Shown here piece by piece: positions 52,824-62,600 of a DNA stretch of 64,000 bases (its first letter is position 1; the number at the start of each line of letters is the position of its first letter). Both the position numbers and the translations under genes were made by a program. The stretch covers positions 1 to 64,000 of the forward strand of contig NZ_FLSP01000040.1 in NCBI RefSeq assembly GCF_900091315.1, read 5' to 3'. Source of the stretch: Streptomyces sp. DI166. Lineage in GTDB: Bacteria; Actinomycetota; Actinomycetes; Streptomycetales; Streptomycetaceae. A model generated the notes under the pieces. That model was not told where the DNA came from. It searched no databases and saw only the letters and a list, made by a program, of their open reading frames with translations.

Positions 52824-54002
52824 GTGGACGTGAACGGCGCAGTGGCCGAGGGCTTCGAGCCGGTCGGAGAGGCGTTCGCGCGGAACTTCGCCACGCTCGG
52901 GGAGCGGGGCGCGGCGGTCGCCGTCTACCGGGACGGGCGGAAGGTCGTCGACCTGTGGGCCGGTGCCAAGGACGTCGACGGCACCGACCCCTGGCAGCGG
53001 GGGACGGCGCAGGTCGTGCGCTCGGCGACCAAGGGCGTCGCCGCCGCCGTACTCCTGCTGCTGCATCAGCGCGGGCAGCTGGACCTGGACGCGCCGGTGG
53101 GTGAGTACTGGCCGGAGTTCAAGGCGCGGGGCAAGGAGCGGGTGACGGTCCGGCAGGTGCTCAACCACCGGGCCGGGCTGCCGGTGCTCGACCGGCCGCT
53201 CACGCCGCAGGAGGCGCTCGATCCGGCGCGGGGGCCCGAGGCGGTGGCCGCGCAGGCGCCCGCGTGGGAGCCGGGGAGCGCGCACGGCTATCACGCGCTG
53301 ACCTACGGCTGGATGCTCGACGAGATCGTGCGCCGGATCACGGGGCAGAGCGCGGGCGAGTGGATCGCGGCCGAGATCGCCGGGCCGCTCGGCGCCGACT
53401 TCTGGCTCGGACTCCCGGCCGCCGAGGAGAGCGCGGGGCGTGCGGGGCGCGTCGGCGACATCGAGGGGCCCGAACCGCCGGCCGGGGCGGTCCTGCGCGC
53501 CCGCCCCAAGCGCTCGGTCACCGCCGCCTACACCGACCCTGACTCCCTCACCCGCCGCGCCTTCGCCGCGATCACTCCCTTCCCGGAGCAGAACGAACCG
53601 GCGTACCGGGCGTCCGCGCTGCCCGCCACCAACGGCATAGCCACCGCCGACGGACTCGCCCGTATATACGCGGCGCTCATCGGCGAGGTCGACGGGGTGC
53701 GCCTGTTCGACGAGGCCACGGCGAAGCTCGCCCGCGCGGAGGAGTCCGCAGGACCGGACCGCGTCCTGGTGGTGAACACCCGCTTCGGCCTCGGGTTCAT
53801 GCTGCACGGCAGCGCGTCCCCGTTCCTGTCCCCCGACTCCTTCGGCCACCCCGGCCGCGGCGGCTCCCTCGGTTTCGCCGACCCGGCCTCCGGCATCGCG
53901 TTCGGCTATGTCACGAACGGCTTCCGCAAGACGGTGACCGCTGACCCGCGCGCCCAGGCGCTGGTCCGTGCGGTGCGCGAGTCGCTCACCAAGGGCGCGT
54001 AA
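52824..54002 (+). CDS. serine hydrolase of the beta-lactamase/class VIII esterase family
   Basis: 392 residues. The nucleophile motif S-A-T-K (VVRSATKGVAAAVL ~67-80), the YHALTYGWMLDEI Tyr motif and a C-terminal GHPGRGGSLGF (H-x-G) mark the class C beta-lactamase fold used by esterases and D-aminopeptidases. No signal peptide is visible, so it is probably cytosolic. GTG 52824 follows AAGGAG by 7 nt. Substrate unknown. Confidence 0.9.
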   Translation: MDVNGAVAEGFEPVGEAFARNFATLGERGAAVAVYRDGRKVVDLWAGAKDVDGTDPWQRGTAQVVRSATKGVAAAVLLLLHQRGQLDLDAPVGEYWPEFKARGKERVTVRQVLNHRAGLPVLDRPLTPQEALDPARGPEAVAAQAPAWEPGSAHGYHALTYGWMLDEIVRRITGQSAGEWIAAEIAGPLGADFWLGLPAAEESAGRAGRVGDIEGPEPPAGAVLRARPKRSVTAAYTDPDSLTRRAFAAITPFPEQNEPAYRASALPATNGIATADGLARIYAALIGEVDGVRLFDEATAKLARAEESAGPDRVLVVNTRFGLGFMLHGSASPFLSPDSFGHPGRGGSLGFADPASGIAFGYVTNGFRKTVTADPRAQALVRAVRESLTKGA

Positions 54003-54116
54003 GAGCACACGCACGCGGGGCGCGCACACCTTCGCGCACGCCCCGCGCACCCGGAACACGCCCGGCGCTCGACAGCCATCAAGCGCCCCGCGCCCCTCAG
54101 TGCACCCCCTCACACC

Positions 54117-54392
54117 TCACACATGAATCGGATGCGACGTCCGCCCGGAAACCGCGTCGATCTCCCCGTGCGCCTTCGTCAGAAGCTGCATGGCGAGTTC
54201 GTTCAGCGCCCGCGCACCCGCTATCTCCTCACCGACCCGCGGCTGATTCTCATCGGTCTGGTGGCGGCTGGCATGCCCCTGGGCCCGTACTTCCGTGCCG
54301 TCGGGCAGTCGCACCATCGCCGCCGCGCGCGTGTGCCGCTCGTCCTCACTGAACTCCATGTCGACGTGCCAGCCGACTGTGGTGTGCATCAT
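54117..54392 (-). CDS. DUF1876-type small protein
   Basis: A 91-residue protein: TTVGWHVDMEFSEDERHTRAA, ARGHASRH-like (AQGHASRHQTDENQPRVGEE) and ALNELAMQLL are the blocks of DUF1876, common in actinobacteria and of unknown function (dsRNA-binding-like fold suggested for the family). ATG 54392 has GGAGG 8 nt upstream; a second ATG directly follows. The 114-bp gap to the hydrolase gene contains only an imperfect GC-rich hairpin (~54016-54045). Confidence 0.85.
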   Translation of the reverse strand: MMHTTVGWHVDMEFSEDERHTRAAAMVRLPDGTEVRAQGHASRHQTDENQPRVGEEIAGARALNELAMQLLTKAHGEIDAVSGRTSHPIHV

Positions 54393-54498
54393 GACGATCA
54401 CCTCCGGAACACCTGATTCCAGGGTGCTCCTCCAGCCACCTTCCGCACCACCGCAGCCGCACGGAATGCGCGCCCGGCGCCCGGGTGTTGAGTGGATC

Positions 54499-54915
54499 AT
54501 GACGTCCGACGAGCGCACGATCACCAACCCGTCCACGCTCCACGACCCGACCTCCTTCGGCTACAGCCACGCCGTCTCCGCACCCGGCGAGATCGTCCAC
54601 ATCGCCGGCCAGTACGCCTCCGACGCCTCCGGCGCGCCGGTCCCCGGCGACTTCGCCACCCAGGTGGAGCTCGCCTTCGACCGTCTGCGCTCGGCGCTGG
54701 AGGCCGTGGGCCTCGGCTTCGAGCACGTGGTGCGGCTCGGCACATTCATCGTCGACCACGACCCCTCGAAGCTGGAGGTGCTCGGCAAGGCGCTCGCCGC
54801 CCGCTTCGGCGACCGCCTCCCCGCCCAGACCCTGAGCGGAGTCGCCGCCCTGGCCCTGCCCGGGATGCTCTTCGAGGTCGACGCGGTCGCCGTACGCCCG
54901 GCGCACCGGACCTGA
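54499..54915 (+). CDS. RidA/YjgF-family protein
   Basis: A 138-residue protein: FGYSHAVSAPGEIVHIAGQYASD (~20-42), AFDRLRSALEAVGLGFEHVVRLGTFIVD and the C-terminal GMLFEVDAVAV are RidA-family blocks. RidA enzymes hydrolyse reactive enamine/imine intermediates. The usual active Arg near the C-terminus (IExE/R region) is not clearly conserved, so it may belong to an Rid subfamily of other function. ATG 54499 has only a weak ribosome site. Confidence 0.85.
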   Translation: MTSDERTITNPSTLHDPTSFGYSHAVSAPGEIVHIAGQYASDASGAPVPGDFATQVELAFDRLRSALEAVGLGFEHVVRLGTFIVDHDPSKLEVLGKALAARFGDRLPAQTLSGVAALALPGMLFEVDAVAVRPAHRT

Positions 54916-54925
54916 CCGGCGGCGC

Positions 54926-55771
54926 CTACCCGGCCCGCAGCATCAACCCGATCCCCGCCACCACCAGCGCCGCGGCCACGATCCGCGGCGCTCCGAACCG
55001 CTCCTTGAAGAACACCGCGCCGATGGCCGCACCCACGATGATCGAGGACTCCCGGAGCGCGGCGATCGGCGCCAGCGCGGCCCGGGTCTGGGCCCACAGG
55101 ACCAGGGCGTACGCGGCCACCGACAGGGCGGCGCCGAGCAGGCCGAGCGCGGCGTGGGGCCGTAGCACCGCGACCGCGCCGGAGCGCCAGCGCCAAGCCG
55201 CGTACGCGGGGATGACCGCGCCCTGCACCGCCATCAGCCAGGCGATGTAGCCGAGGGAGGTGCCCGAGGCGCGTACGCCGAGGCCGTCGACGACCGTGTA
55301 GGCGGCGATGGTCAGGCCCGTCGCGACCGCGGCGCCGATGGCCGCCCAGTTCGGCCGCCGCCCGCGCAGCCCCCACAGCGCGACCCCGGTCAGTCCCGCG
55401 CAGGAGACGGCGACGCCGGTGGCCGCCCAGCCGTCGGGTACCTCGTGGGCGAAGACCGCCGCCAGCACCGTGACGACCAGGGGCGCGGTACCGCGCGCGA
55501 TGGGGTACGCCTGGCCGAAGTCGCCGAGCCGGAAGGACCTCATCAGCAGGGCGTAGTAGGCCATGTGGATCGCCGCGGAGCACAACAGGTACGGCCACGC
55601 CCCCGCGGCCGGGAACGCCGTGAACGGCGCCGCCGCCAGCCCGATCAGCATCCCCCCGCCGGAGATCAGGGTGAACCCGACGAGCTTGTCGGGGATGTGG
55701 TGGGCGAGGGCGTTCCAGCCCGCGTGCGTGACCGCGGCGAGCAGTACCGCCGTGGCGACCAGGGGTGTCAC
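54926..55771 (-). CDS. EamA/DMT-family transporter
   Basis: A 281-residue protein with ten TM segments in two repeats, the EamA architecture. ALAPIAALRESSIIVGAAIGAVFFKERFG near the C-terminus is the typical second-repeat signature. Probably exports a metabolite; substrate unknown. The GTG start overlaps the stop of the YbaK gene (GTGA), so the two are translationally coupled. Confidence 0.9.
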   Translation of the reverse strand: MTPLVATAVLLAAVTHAGWNALAHHIPDKLVGFTLISGGGMLIGLAAAPFTAFPAAGAWPYLLCSAAIHMAYYALLMRSFRLGDFGQAYPIARGTAPLVVTVLAAVFAHEVPDGWAATGVAVSCAGLTGVALWGLRGRRPNWAAIGAAVATGLTIAAYTVVDGLGVRASGTSLGYIAWLMAVQGAVIPAYAAWRWRSGAVAVLRPHAALGLLGAALSVAAYALVLWAQTRAALAPIAALRESSIIVGAAIGAVFFKERFGAPRIVAAALVVAGIGLMLRAG

Positions 55772-56271
55772 GCGGTGCGCTCGCGCACGTCCACCAAGGT
55801 GCCGCCGGCGTGGGCGACCAGGGACTTGGGCTCCATGGGGAAGACGGTGTACGGCGTGCCGGCCGCCGCCCAGACGACGTCGTGGTCGAGCAGCGAGCGG
55901 TCGGCGAGGACCCGGGTCCGGGTGCGGTGCCCGAAGGGCGGTACGCCGCCGATGGCGTAGCCGGTGGTCTCCCGTACGACGTCCGCCTTGGCCCGGGTGA
56001 CCTTCTCGGCGCCGAGTTCGCGGCGCACCCGTTCCACGTCGACGCGGGAGGCGCCGTCCATGAGCACGAGGACGGGCTCGCCGTCGGCGGCGAAGATCAG
56101 GGACTTGCAGATCTGGCTCAGCTCGCACCCGATCGCGGCGGCGGCCTCCTCGGCGGTCCGGGTGGCCTCCGGGAAGCGCCGGACCTGCGCGAGGACTGAT
56201 CCGAGCCCCAGCTCGTCCAGAGCCGCGGCAAACCTGGGGTGGGCCTCGGTGGAGGCATCGGCAGACGTCAT
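55768..56271 (-). CDS. YbaK/ProX-type aminoacyl-tRNA deacylase
   Basis: A 167-residue single-domain protein. It has EAAAAIGCELSQICKSLIFAADGEPVLVLMDGASRVD with the conserved Lys, then TGYAIGGVPPFGHR and GTPYTVFPMEP. The family hydrolyses mischarged tRNA (Cys- or Ala-tRNA-Pro). ATG 56271 start. First gene of a two-gene unit with the EamA transporter. Confidence 0.9.
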   Translation of the reverse strand: MTSADASTEAHPRFAAALDELGLGSVLAQVRRFPEATRTAEEAAAAIGCELSQICKSLIFAADGEPVLVLMDGASRVDVERVRRELGAEKVTRAKADVVRETTGYAIGGVPPFGHRTRTRVLADRSLLDHDVVWAAAGTPYTVFPMEPKSLVAHAGGTLVDVRERTA

Positions 56272-56412
56272 GCGGGCACGCTAGCGGTACGTGTACCGGG
56301 CACGCGACCGCATTGCGCCCGCGCCGAACGGCCGTACGGAACAAGCAGCCGGTGAGGGCGCCACCGTCCCCACGCTGGCCCTCACCGGCTGGTCCTTGTC
56401 AGGAGCCGTACG

Positions 56413-58632
56413 TCACACGCGTACGAGTTCCTTGTCGTCGTCCTCCGCGCGGGAGTCCTCCCCGGCGGTCTTCAGGCCCTCGCCCTCGACGTCGACGTTG
56501 GGCAGGGCGCGGTCCAGCCACTTCGGCAGCCACCAGGCCCGCTTGCCGAGCAGGGCCAGGACCGCCGGGACGATCGCCATGCGGACCACGAAGGCGTCGA
56601 AGAAGACGGCGATGGCGAGGCCGAAGCCGATCATCTTGACCATCGACTCGGAGGAGCCGATGAAGCCCGCGAAGACCGCCATCATGATCACCGCGGCGGC
56701 GGTGACCACCCGCGCCCCGTGCCGGAAGCCGGTGACCACGGCCTGGCCGGGGGTCTCGCCGTGGACGTACGCCTCGCGCATCCGGGTCACCAGGAAGACC
56801 TCGTAGTCCATCGCGAGGCCGAAGACCACGCCGACCATGAAGATCGGCATCATCGACATGATCGGGCCGGTCTCCTCCACGCCCAGCAGGCCGGACAGCC
56901 AGCCCCACTGGAAGACCGCGACCACGGCGCCGAGTGCGGCGAGCACGCTCAGCAGGAAGCCGAGCGCCGCCTTCAGCGGGACGAGGACCGACCGGAACAC
57001 CGCGATCAGCAGCAGGAAGGCCAGGCCCACGACGAGCGCCAGGTACGGGATCAGCGCGTCGTTCATCTTCTGCGAGAAGTCGATGTTCATCGCCGTGGTG
57101 CCGCTGACCAGTACCTCGGTGTCGGTGTCGGCCTCGATGCCGGCGCCGGTGTCGCGGATGGCGTGGACCAGGTCCTCGGTCTCGGTGGAGGAGGGCTTGG
57201 AGTCGGGGATGACGGTGATGGTGAAGGTGTCCCCGGGCTTGTTGAACGTCGCCGGGGTGACCGTGACGACGCCGTCCAGGTCCTTGATCTCGTCGGCGAC
57301 CTCGGTGGCGGCGGCCTTGGGGTCGGCGCTGCCCTTGGCGTCGCCGACGACCATCAGGGGGCCGTTGAAGCCGGGGCCGAAGCCCTCGGAGAGCAGGTCG
57401 TAGGCGCGGCGCTGGGTGGTGGAGGTGGGCTGGGAGCCGTCGTCGGGCAGGCCCAGTTCCAGGGAGGCGACCGGTACGGCGGCGGCGCCGAGGCCGATGA
57501 CACCGAACAGCAGTACGACGACAGGGCGGCGGACGACGAAGCTCGCCCAGCGGGTGCCCATGTTGGGCTTGGCGGACGCCTTCGCGCTCTTCTTCCTCCG
57601 GCCGAGCAGCTTGCTCCGGGCGCCCGCGGGCTGCACCTTGCGGCCCGCGTAGCCGAGCAGCGCCGGGATCATGGTCAGGGCGATCAGGACCGCGATGACG
57701 ACGGTGCCGGCGGCGGCGATGCCCATCTTGGTCAGCATCGGGATGTTGACGACCGACAGGCCCACCAGCGCGATCACGACGGTGAGACCGGCGAAGACGA
57801 CCGCGGAGCCCGCGGTGCCGGTGGCGCGGCCGACGGCCTCCTCGCGGCTGCGCCCCTCGGCGAGCTCGGCGCGGTAGCGGGAGACGATGAACAGCGCGTA
57901 GTCGATACCGACGGCGAGGCCGATCATCGTGGCCAGGGTGCCGGTGGTGGAGCCCAGTTCGAGCGCGTTGGCGAGGGCGGTGATGGCGGAGACGCCGATG
58001 CCGACGCCGATCAGGGCGGTCAGCAGCGGCAGTCCGGCCGCGACCAGCGAGCCCAGGGTGATGACGAGGACGACGGCGGCGACCGCGATGCCGATGATCT
58101 CGGTGGAGCCGGTCTCGGGCGTGGCCTGGAGCGCGTCACCGCCGATCTCCACGGTCAGGCCGCTCTCGCGGGCCTCGTCGGCGGCGTGTTCCAGGGCCTC
58201 CTTGGAGGAGTCCTCCAGTTCCATGCCGGAGACCTCGTAGCGGACCTGGGCGTAGCCGACGCGGCCGTCCTTCGAGACGGACTTCGTCTCGAAGGGGTCG
58301 GTGACCGAGACGACCTCGGAGCCGGTGCCGAGCTCCTTGACGGCCTGCTGGACGGCGGACTTGTGCCCGGCGTCGGCGAGCTTGTCGCCGTCCGGCGCCT
58401 GGAAGACGACCCGGGCGGTCGCTCCGTCGGCGCTGGAGCCGGGGAAGCGCTCCTCCAGCAGGTCGAAGGCCTTCTGGGCCTCGGTGCCGGGTATGGAGAA
58501 GGACGAGTTGCCCGCGGCGGGCGCGGAGGCGGCGCCGACGCCGGCGAGCGTCAGCAGGGCCACCCATATGAGGGCGACGAAGTGCCGGCGCCGGAAGGCG
58601 AGACGGCCCAGTCGATAGAGGAACGTGGCCAC
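56413..58632 (-). CDS. MMPL/RND-family membrane transporter
   Basis: A 739-residue protein with 11-12 TM helices. It has two large extracytoplasmic loops (~40-180 and ~410-540) and the MMPL signature segments GIGVSAITALANAL, GLAVGIDYALFIVSRYR and MVGVVFGLAMDYEVFLVTRMREAYVHG (proton-relay Asp). It likely exports lipids or lipophilic drugs by proton antiport. The start is GTG 58632 (GGGAG 9 nt upstream). It lies downstream of the TetR gene in the same direction, so it is probably controlled by it. Confidence 0.92.
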   Translation of the reverse strand: MATFLYRLGRLAFRRRHFVALIWVALLTLAGVGAASAPAAGNSSFSIPGTEAQKAFDLLEERFPGSSADGATARVVFQAPDGDKLADAGHKSAVQQAVKELGTGSEVVSVTDPFETKSVSKDGRVGYAQVRYEVSGMELEDSSKEALEHAADEARESGLTVEIGGDALQATPETGSTEIIGIAVAAVVLVITLGSLVAAGLPLLTALIGVGIGVSAITALANALELGSTTGTLATMIGLAVGIDYALFIVSRYRAELAEGRSREEAVGRATGTAGSAVVFAGLTVVIALVGLSVVNIPMLTKMGIAAAGTVVIAVLIALTMIPALLGYAGRKVQPAGARSKLLGRRKKSAKASAKPNMGTRWASFVVRRPVVVLLFGVIGLGAAAVPVASLELGLPDDGSQPTSTTQRRAYDLLSEGFGPGFNGPLMVVGDAKGSADPKAAATEVADEIKDLDGVVTVTPATFNKPGDTFTITVIPDSKPSSTETEDLVHAIRDTGAGIEADTDTEVLVSGTTAMNIDFSQKMNDALIPYLALVVGLAFLLLIAVFRSVLVPLKAALGFLLSVLAALGAVVAVFQWGWLSGLLGVEETGPIMSMMPIFMVGVVFGLAMDYEVFLVTRMREAYVHGETPGQAVVTGFRHGARVVTAAAVIMMAVFAGFIGSSESMVKMIGFGLAIAVFFDAFVVRMAIVPAVLALLGKRAWWLPKWLDRALPNVDVEGEGLKTAGEDSRAEDDDKELVRV

Positions 58633-58786
58633 GGAGGCGTACTCCCGGTCAGGTCGTGGGGGTGTGCAGGGCAGGGTGGATCGGCCCGTGAACAAGGCGG
58701 TTCCGGGCAGGGTGGGTCAGCCCGGCGACGTGAGCGGTGACGTCAGGTGGAGGGCTTGCTGGGGACTCGCCGGCCGGGTGGGCCGG

Positions 58787-59392
58787 TCAGTCGCTGGGGG
58801 CGCCGAGGGCGGGGAGGACCACGGCGTCGATGTAGGACAGCAGGAATTCCTGCGTGGGTGGCAGCTCGTCGATGAGCGTCCGGGCGGCGAACCCGCCGAG
58901 CATCATGTGCATCATGTAGTCGATCGCGGGGTTGTCCGCACGGACCTCGCCCCGGTCGATCGCCCGCTGCACCACCCGGCGGAACTCCGCCAGTTCGGGT
59001 TCGATCAGGTGCTCCCGGAACGCCGCCAGCAGATCGGGGTTGCTGTGCACGGCCATGGCGAGCCCGCGCATGAGCGCGGAGTTCTGCTCCATCTCGCAGT
59101 CGTCCGAGCGCAGGGTGAGGGCGTGCAGGTCGCCCTTGAGCGAACCGGTGTCGATGTCGCCGAGCCCGATGCCGCCCGGCTTGGTGTGCCGTACGGCCTT
59201 GGCCACCAGCTCGGCCTTGCCGCCCCACTGGCGGTAGAGCGTGGCCTTGCTGGACTTGGTGCGCGCGGCGACCGCGTCCATGGTGAGGGCGTCGTAGCCG
59301 ACCTCGCGGAGCAGGTCGAGTACGGCGCCGTACAGCTCGGCCTCGCGCTCGGGCGTGATCCGGCTGCGGCGCGCGGTTGCGGCCTCGGCCAT
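58787..59392 (-). CDS. TetR-family regulator of the MMPL operon
   Basis: A 201-residue protein with the HTH VGYDALTMDAVAARTKSSKATLYRQWGGKAELV (~31-63) and a C-terminal TetR_C domain. ATG 59392 follows GAGGAGAG by 5-6 nt, which is better than the upstream GTG. It is divergent from the tricorn protease gene and upstream of the MMPL gene (154-bp gap). Two operator-like motifs lie in the divergent promoter region. Confidence 0.9.
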   Translation of the reverse strand: MAEAATARRSRITPEREAELYGAVLDLLREVGYDALTMDAVAARTKSSKATLYRQWGGKAELVAKAVRHTKPGGIGLGDIDTGSLKGDLHALTLRSDDCEMEQNSALMRGLAMAVHSNPDLLAAFREHLIEPELAEFRRVVQRAIDRGEVRADNPAIDYMMHMMLGGFAARTLIDELPPTQEFLLSYIDAVVLPALGAPSD

Positions 59393-59501
59393 GACACTCT
59401 CCTCTCCGCTGCCCCCGGACAAGTCCACCGCGCGGTTCACCGGGAGCCTGGGAGGCTCGCGGATTCACCGGCAGAGCCGGGGAGGCCCGCCTGCGAACGA
59501 C

Positions 59502-59559
59502 ACGGTTTCGTACAGGACGAATGTACCCCAGCGACTATCGAAACGAAACGGTTTCGTAC
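59502..59559. promoter_or_regulatory. TetR operator pair in the divergent region
   Basis: ACGAAACGGTTTCGT (59543-59557) is a perfect 7+1+7 palindrome. The arm ACGGTTTCGTAC occurs twice on the plus strand, at 59502-59513 and 59548-59559, 46 bp apart. They sit between the TetR-MMPL operon and the tricorn gene and probably bind the TetR dimer. Confidence 0.65.
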
Positions 59560-59628
59560 GTGTCCTGGGTCACGCGATCCGATTTTTCATAAGTTGCCCG
59601 GGCCCATCCCCCGGAAAAGCATGAGGAG

Positions 59629-62600
59629 GTGAGCTACCTGCGCATGCCCCACATCAACGGCGACCTGTTGTGCTTCGTGAGCGAGGACGACCTCTGGCTG
59701 ACCCGACTGGACGGACCCGGCCGCGCCTGGCGGCTCACCGTCGACCGCACCAAGGCGGGCCACCCCCGCTTCTCCCCCGACGGCACGCACATCGCGTACA
59801 CGAGCTGGCGCACCCTGGACCCCGAGATCCACCTGGTCCCGGCCGACGGCGGCCCCGCGCGGCAGCTCAGCCACTGGGGCACCGCCGACACCCAGGTCAC
59901 CGGCTGGACCCCGGACGGCGACATCCTCGCCGTCGCCTCCCACGGCGAGCCCTTCTCGTACTACACCTGGGCCTACAAGGTCACCCCGGACGGCTCCCCC
60001 GGCCGCAAACTGCCCTGGGGTCCCGTCAGCGACATCCAGGTCGCCGACCTGGCCGGGGAACGCAGGACCCTGCTGCTCACCGGCACCCCGCCGCACGAAC
60101 CCGCCTCCTGGAAGCGCTACCGGGGCGGCGCGACGGGCCGCCTGTGGTTCCACGGCGAACGGCTGCTGGCAGGCCTCGAAGGTCATCTCGCCTGCCCCAT
60201 GTTCGTCGGCGGCCGGATCGCCTTCCTCTCCGACCACGAAGGCGTCGGCAACCTCTACTCCTGCGCCCACGACGGCTCCGGCCTGCGCCGCCACACCGAC
60301 CACGACGCCTTCTACGCGCGGCACGCCTCCAGCGACGGCACGCGCGTGGTCTACCAGTGCGCGGGCGAGCTGTGGATCCTCGACGATCTCGACGCCGAAC
60401 CGCGCAGGCTGGACGTACGGCTCAGCGGCCCCCGCGCGGGGCGGCGCCGCTACCAGGTGCCCGCCGCCCAGCACGTCGACGGCATCTCCGTGGACGAGAC
60501 GGGCCGCGCCAGCGCCGTCGTCGTACGCGGCAGCCTGTACTGGCTCACCCACCGCGACGGCCCCGCGCGCACCATCACCGACACCCCGGGCGTACGCGTC
60601 CGGCTCCCGGAGATGCTCGGCCCGGCCGGTCAGGTCGCCTACATCACCGACGCCGAGGGCGAGGACGCCGTCGAGATCGCCTACCTGCCCCGCGCCACCG
60701 GCGACCGCGAACCGCGCCGGCTGGCCTCCGGCGAACTCGGCCGGGTCCTCGAACTGGTCTCCGACCCGCAGGGCGAACGCCTGGCCATGGCCGCGCACGA
60801 CGGACGGCTCCTGCTGCTGGACGCCACCGAGGACTCCAACGGCGAGGTCACCGAGCTGATCCGGTCCATCAACGGCCCCGTCCGCGACCTCGCCTTCTCC
60901 CCCGACGGTGGCTGGCTGACCTGGTCCCACCCCGGTATCGGACGCTCCCTGCGGCAGATCAAGATGGCCCGCATCAAGGACCGGTTCATCGTCGACGTCA
61001 CCAACGGCCGCTTCGAGGACGAGAACCCGGTCTTCACCAGCGACGGCCGCTACCTCGCCTTCCTCTCCTGGCGCGGCTTCGACCCGGTCTACGACGTCCA
61101 CACCGGCGACCTGTCCTTCCCGCTCGGCTGCCGCCCCTACCTGGTGCCGCTGTCGTCGGCGACGCCGAGCCCGTTCGCGCTCAGCCCCGAGGGCCGCCCG
61201 GCGGCCGGGGGCCTGGACCCGGTGGAGGACGAGGGCGGCGAGGGCGGCACGGTGACCGTGGAGAGCGAGGGCCTGGAGAGCCGCGTGACGCCGTTCCCGG
61301 TCGCCGCCTCCAAGTACTCCGCGCTCTGCCCGGTGGCCGGCGGCGGCCTGGTCTGGCTGCGCTGGCCGATCTCCGGAGCGCTCGGCGAGACCTTCGCCAA
61401 CCCCGACGACACCAGCGGCCGTCCCACCCTGGAGCACTTCTCCATCAGCAAGGCCAAGAAGTCCGAGCTCGTCGAACACCTGGACTGGTTCGCGATCAGC
61501 GGCGACGGCAGCCGCCTGGTCGTCGTCGACGAGGGTGACCTGCGCGCCGTCCCCGCCACCGAGACCGGCGACAGCGACTCCACGGTGTGGATCGACGCCC
61601 GCCGCATCGTCCACCACGCCGACCCGGCCGCCGAATGGCGCCAGTCGTACGAGGAGGCGGGCCGGCTGATCCGCGCCTACTTCTGGGACCCCGGTATGTG
61701 CGGCATCGACTGGGACGCGGTACTCGCCCAGTACCGGCCGCTCGTCGACCGCGTCGCCTCCCCCGACGAGTTCGCCGACCTGCTCCGCGAGGTCCTCGGC
61801 GAACTCGGCACCTCCCACGCCTACGTCGCCGCGTCCCGCCGCAACGAGGGCCCGCCCCACTACCAGCGCCGCCAGGGCCTGCTCGGCGCCAACTTCGTAC
61901 GGCGCGAGGCGGGCTGGACGGTGCGCCGGATCCTGCCCGGCGACTCCTCCGACTCCAAGGCCCGCTCCCCGCTGGCGGGCACCGGCATCCGCGAGGGCGC
62001 CGTCCTCACCCACGTCGACGGCCGCCCGGTGGACCCGGTGGCGGGACCGTATCCGCTGCTCGCGGGCACGGGCGGTACGACCGTGGAGCTGACCTTCACC
62101 CCGACCGAGGGCGAGGGCCGCTCCCGCCGGGTCGCCGTGGTCCCGCTGATCGACGAACGGCCCCTGCGCTACCAGGACTGGGTCGCCAAGCGCCGCGAGG
62201 TCGTACGGGAGTTGAGCGGCGGGCGGTGCGGCTATCTGCACATCCCGGACATGGGCGGCTCCGGCTGGGCCCAGTTCAACCGCGATCTGCGCATGGAGGT
62301 CTCCCGGCCCGCCCTCATCGTCGACGTACGCGGCAACGCGGGCGGCCACATCAGCGAACTCGTCGTGGAGAAACTCACCCGCACCATCCTCGGCTGGGAC
62401 CTGACCCGCAACGCCCAGCCCGTCTCCTACGCCTCCAACGCCCCGCGCGGCCCCATCGTCGCCCTCGCCGACGAGGCGACCTCCTCCGACGGCGACATGA
62501 TCACGGCCGCCTTCAAACTGCTGAAGCTGGGCCCGGTCGTCGGGCAGCGCACCTGGGGCGGGGTCGTCGGCATGACCGGCCGCCACCAGCTGGGCGACGG

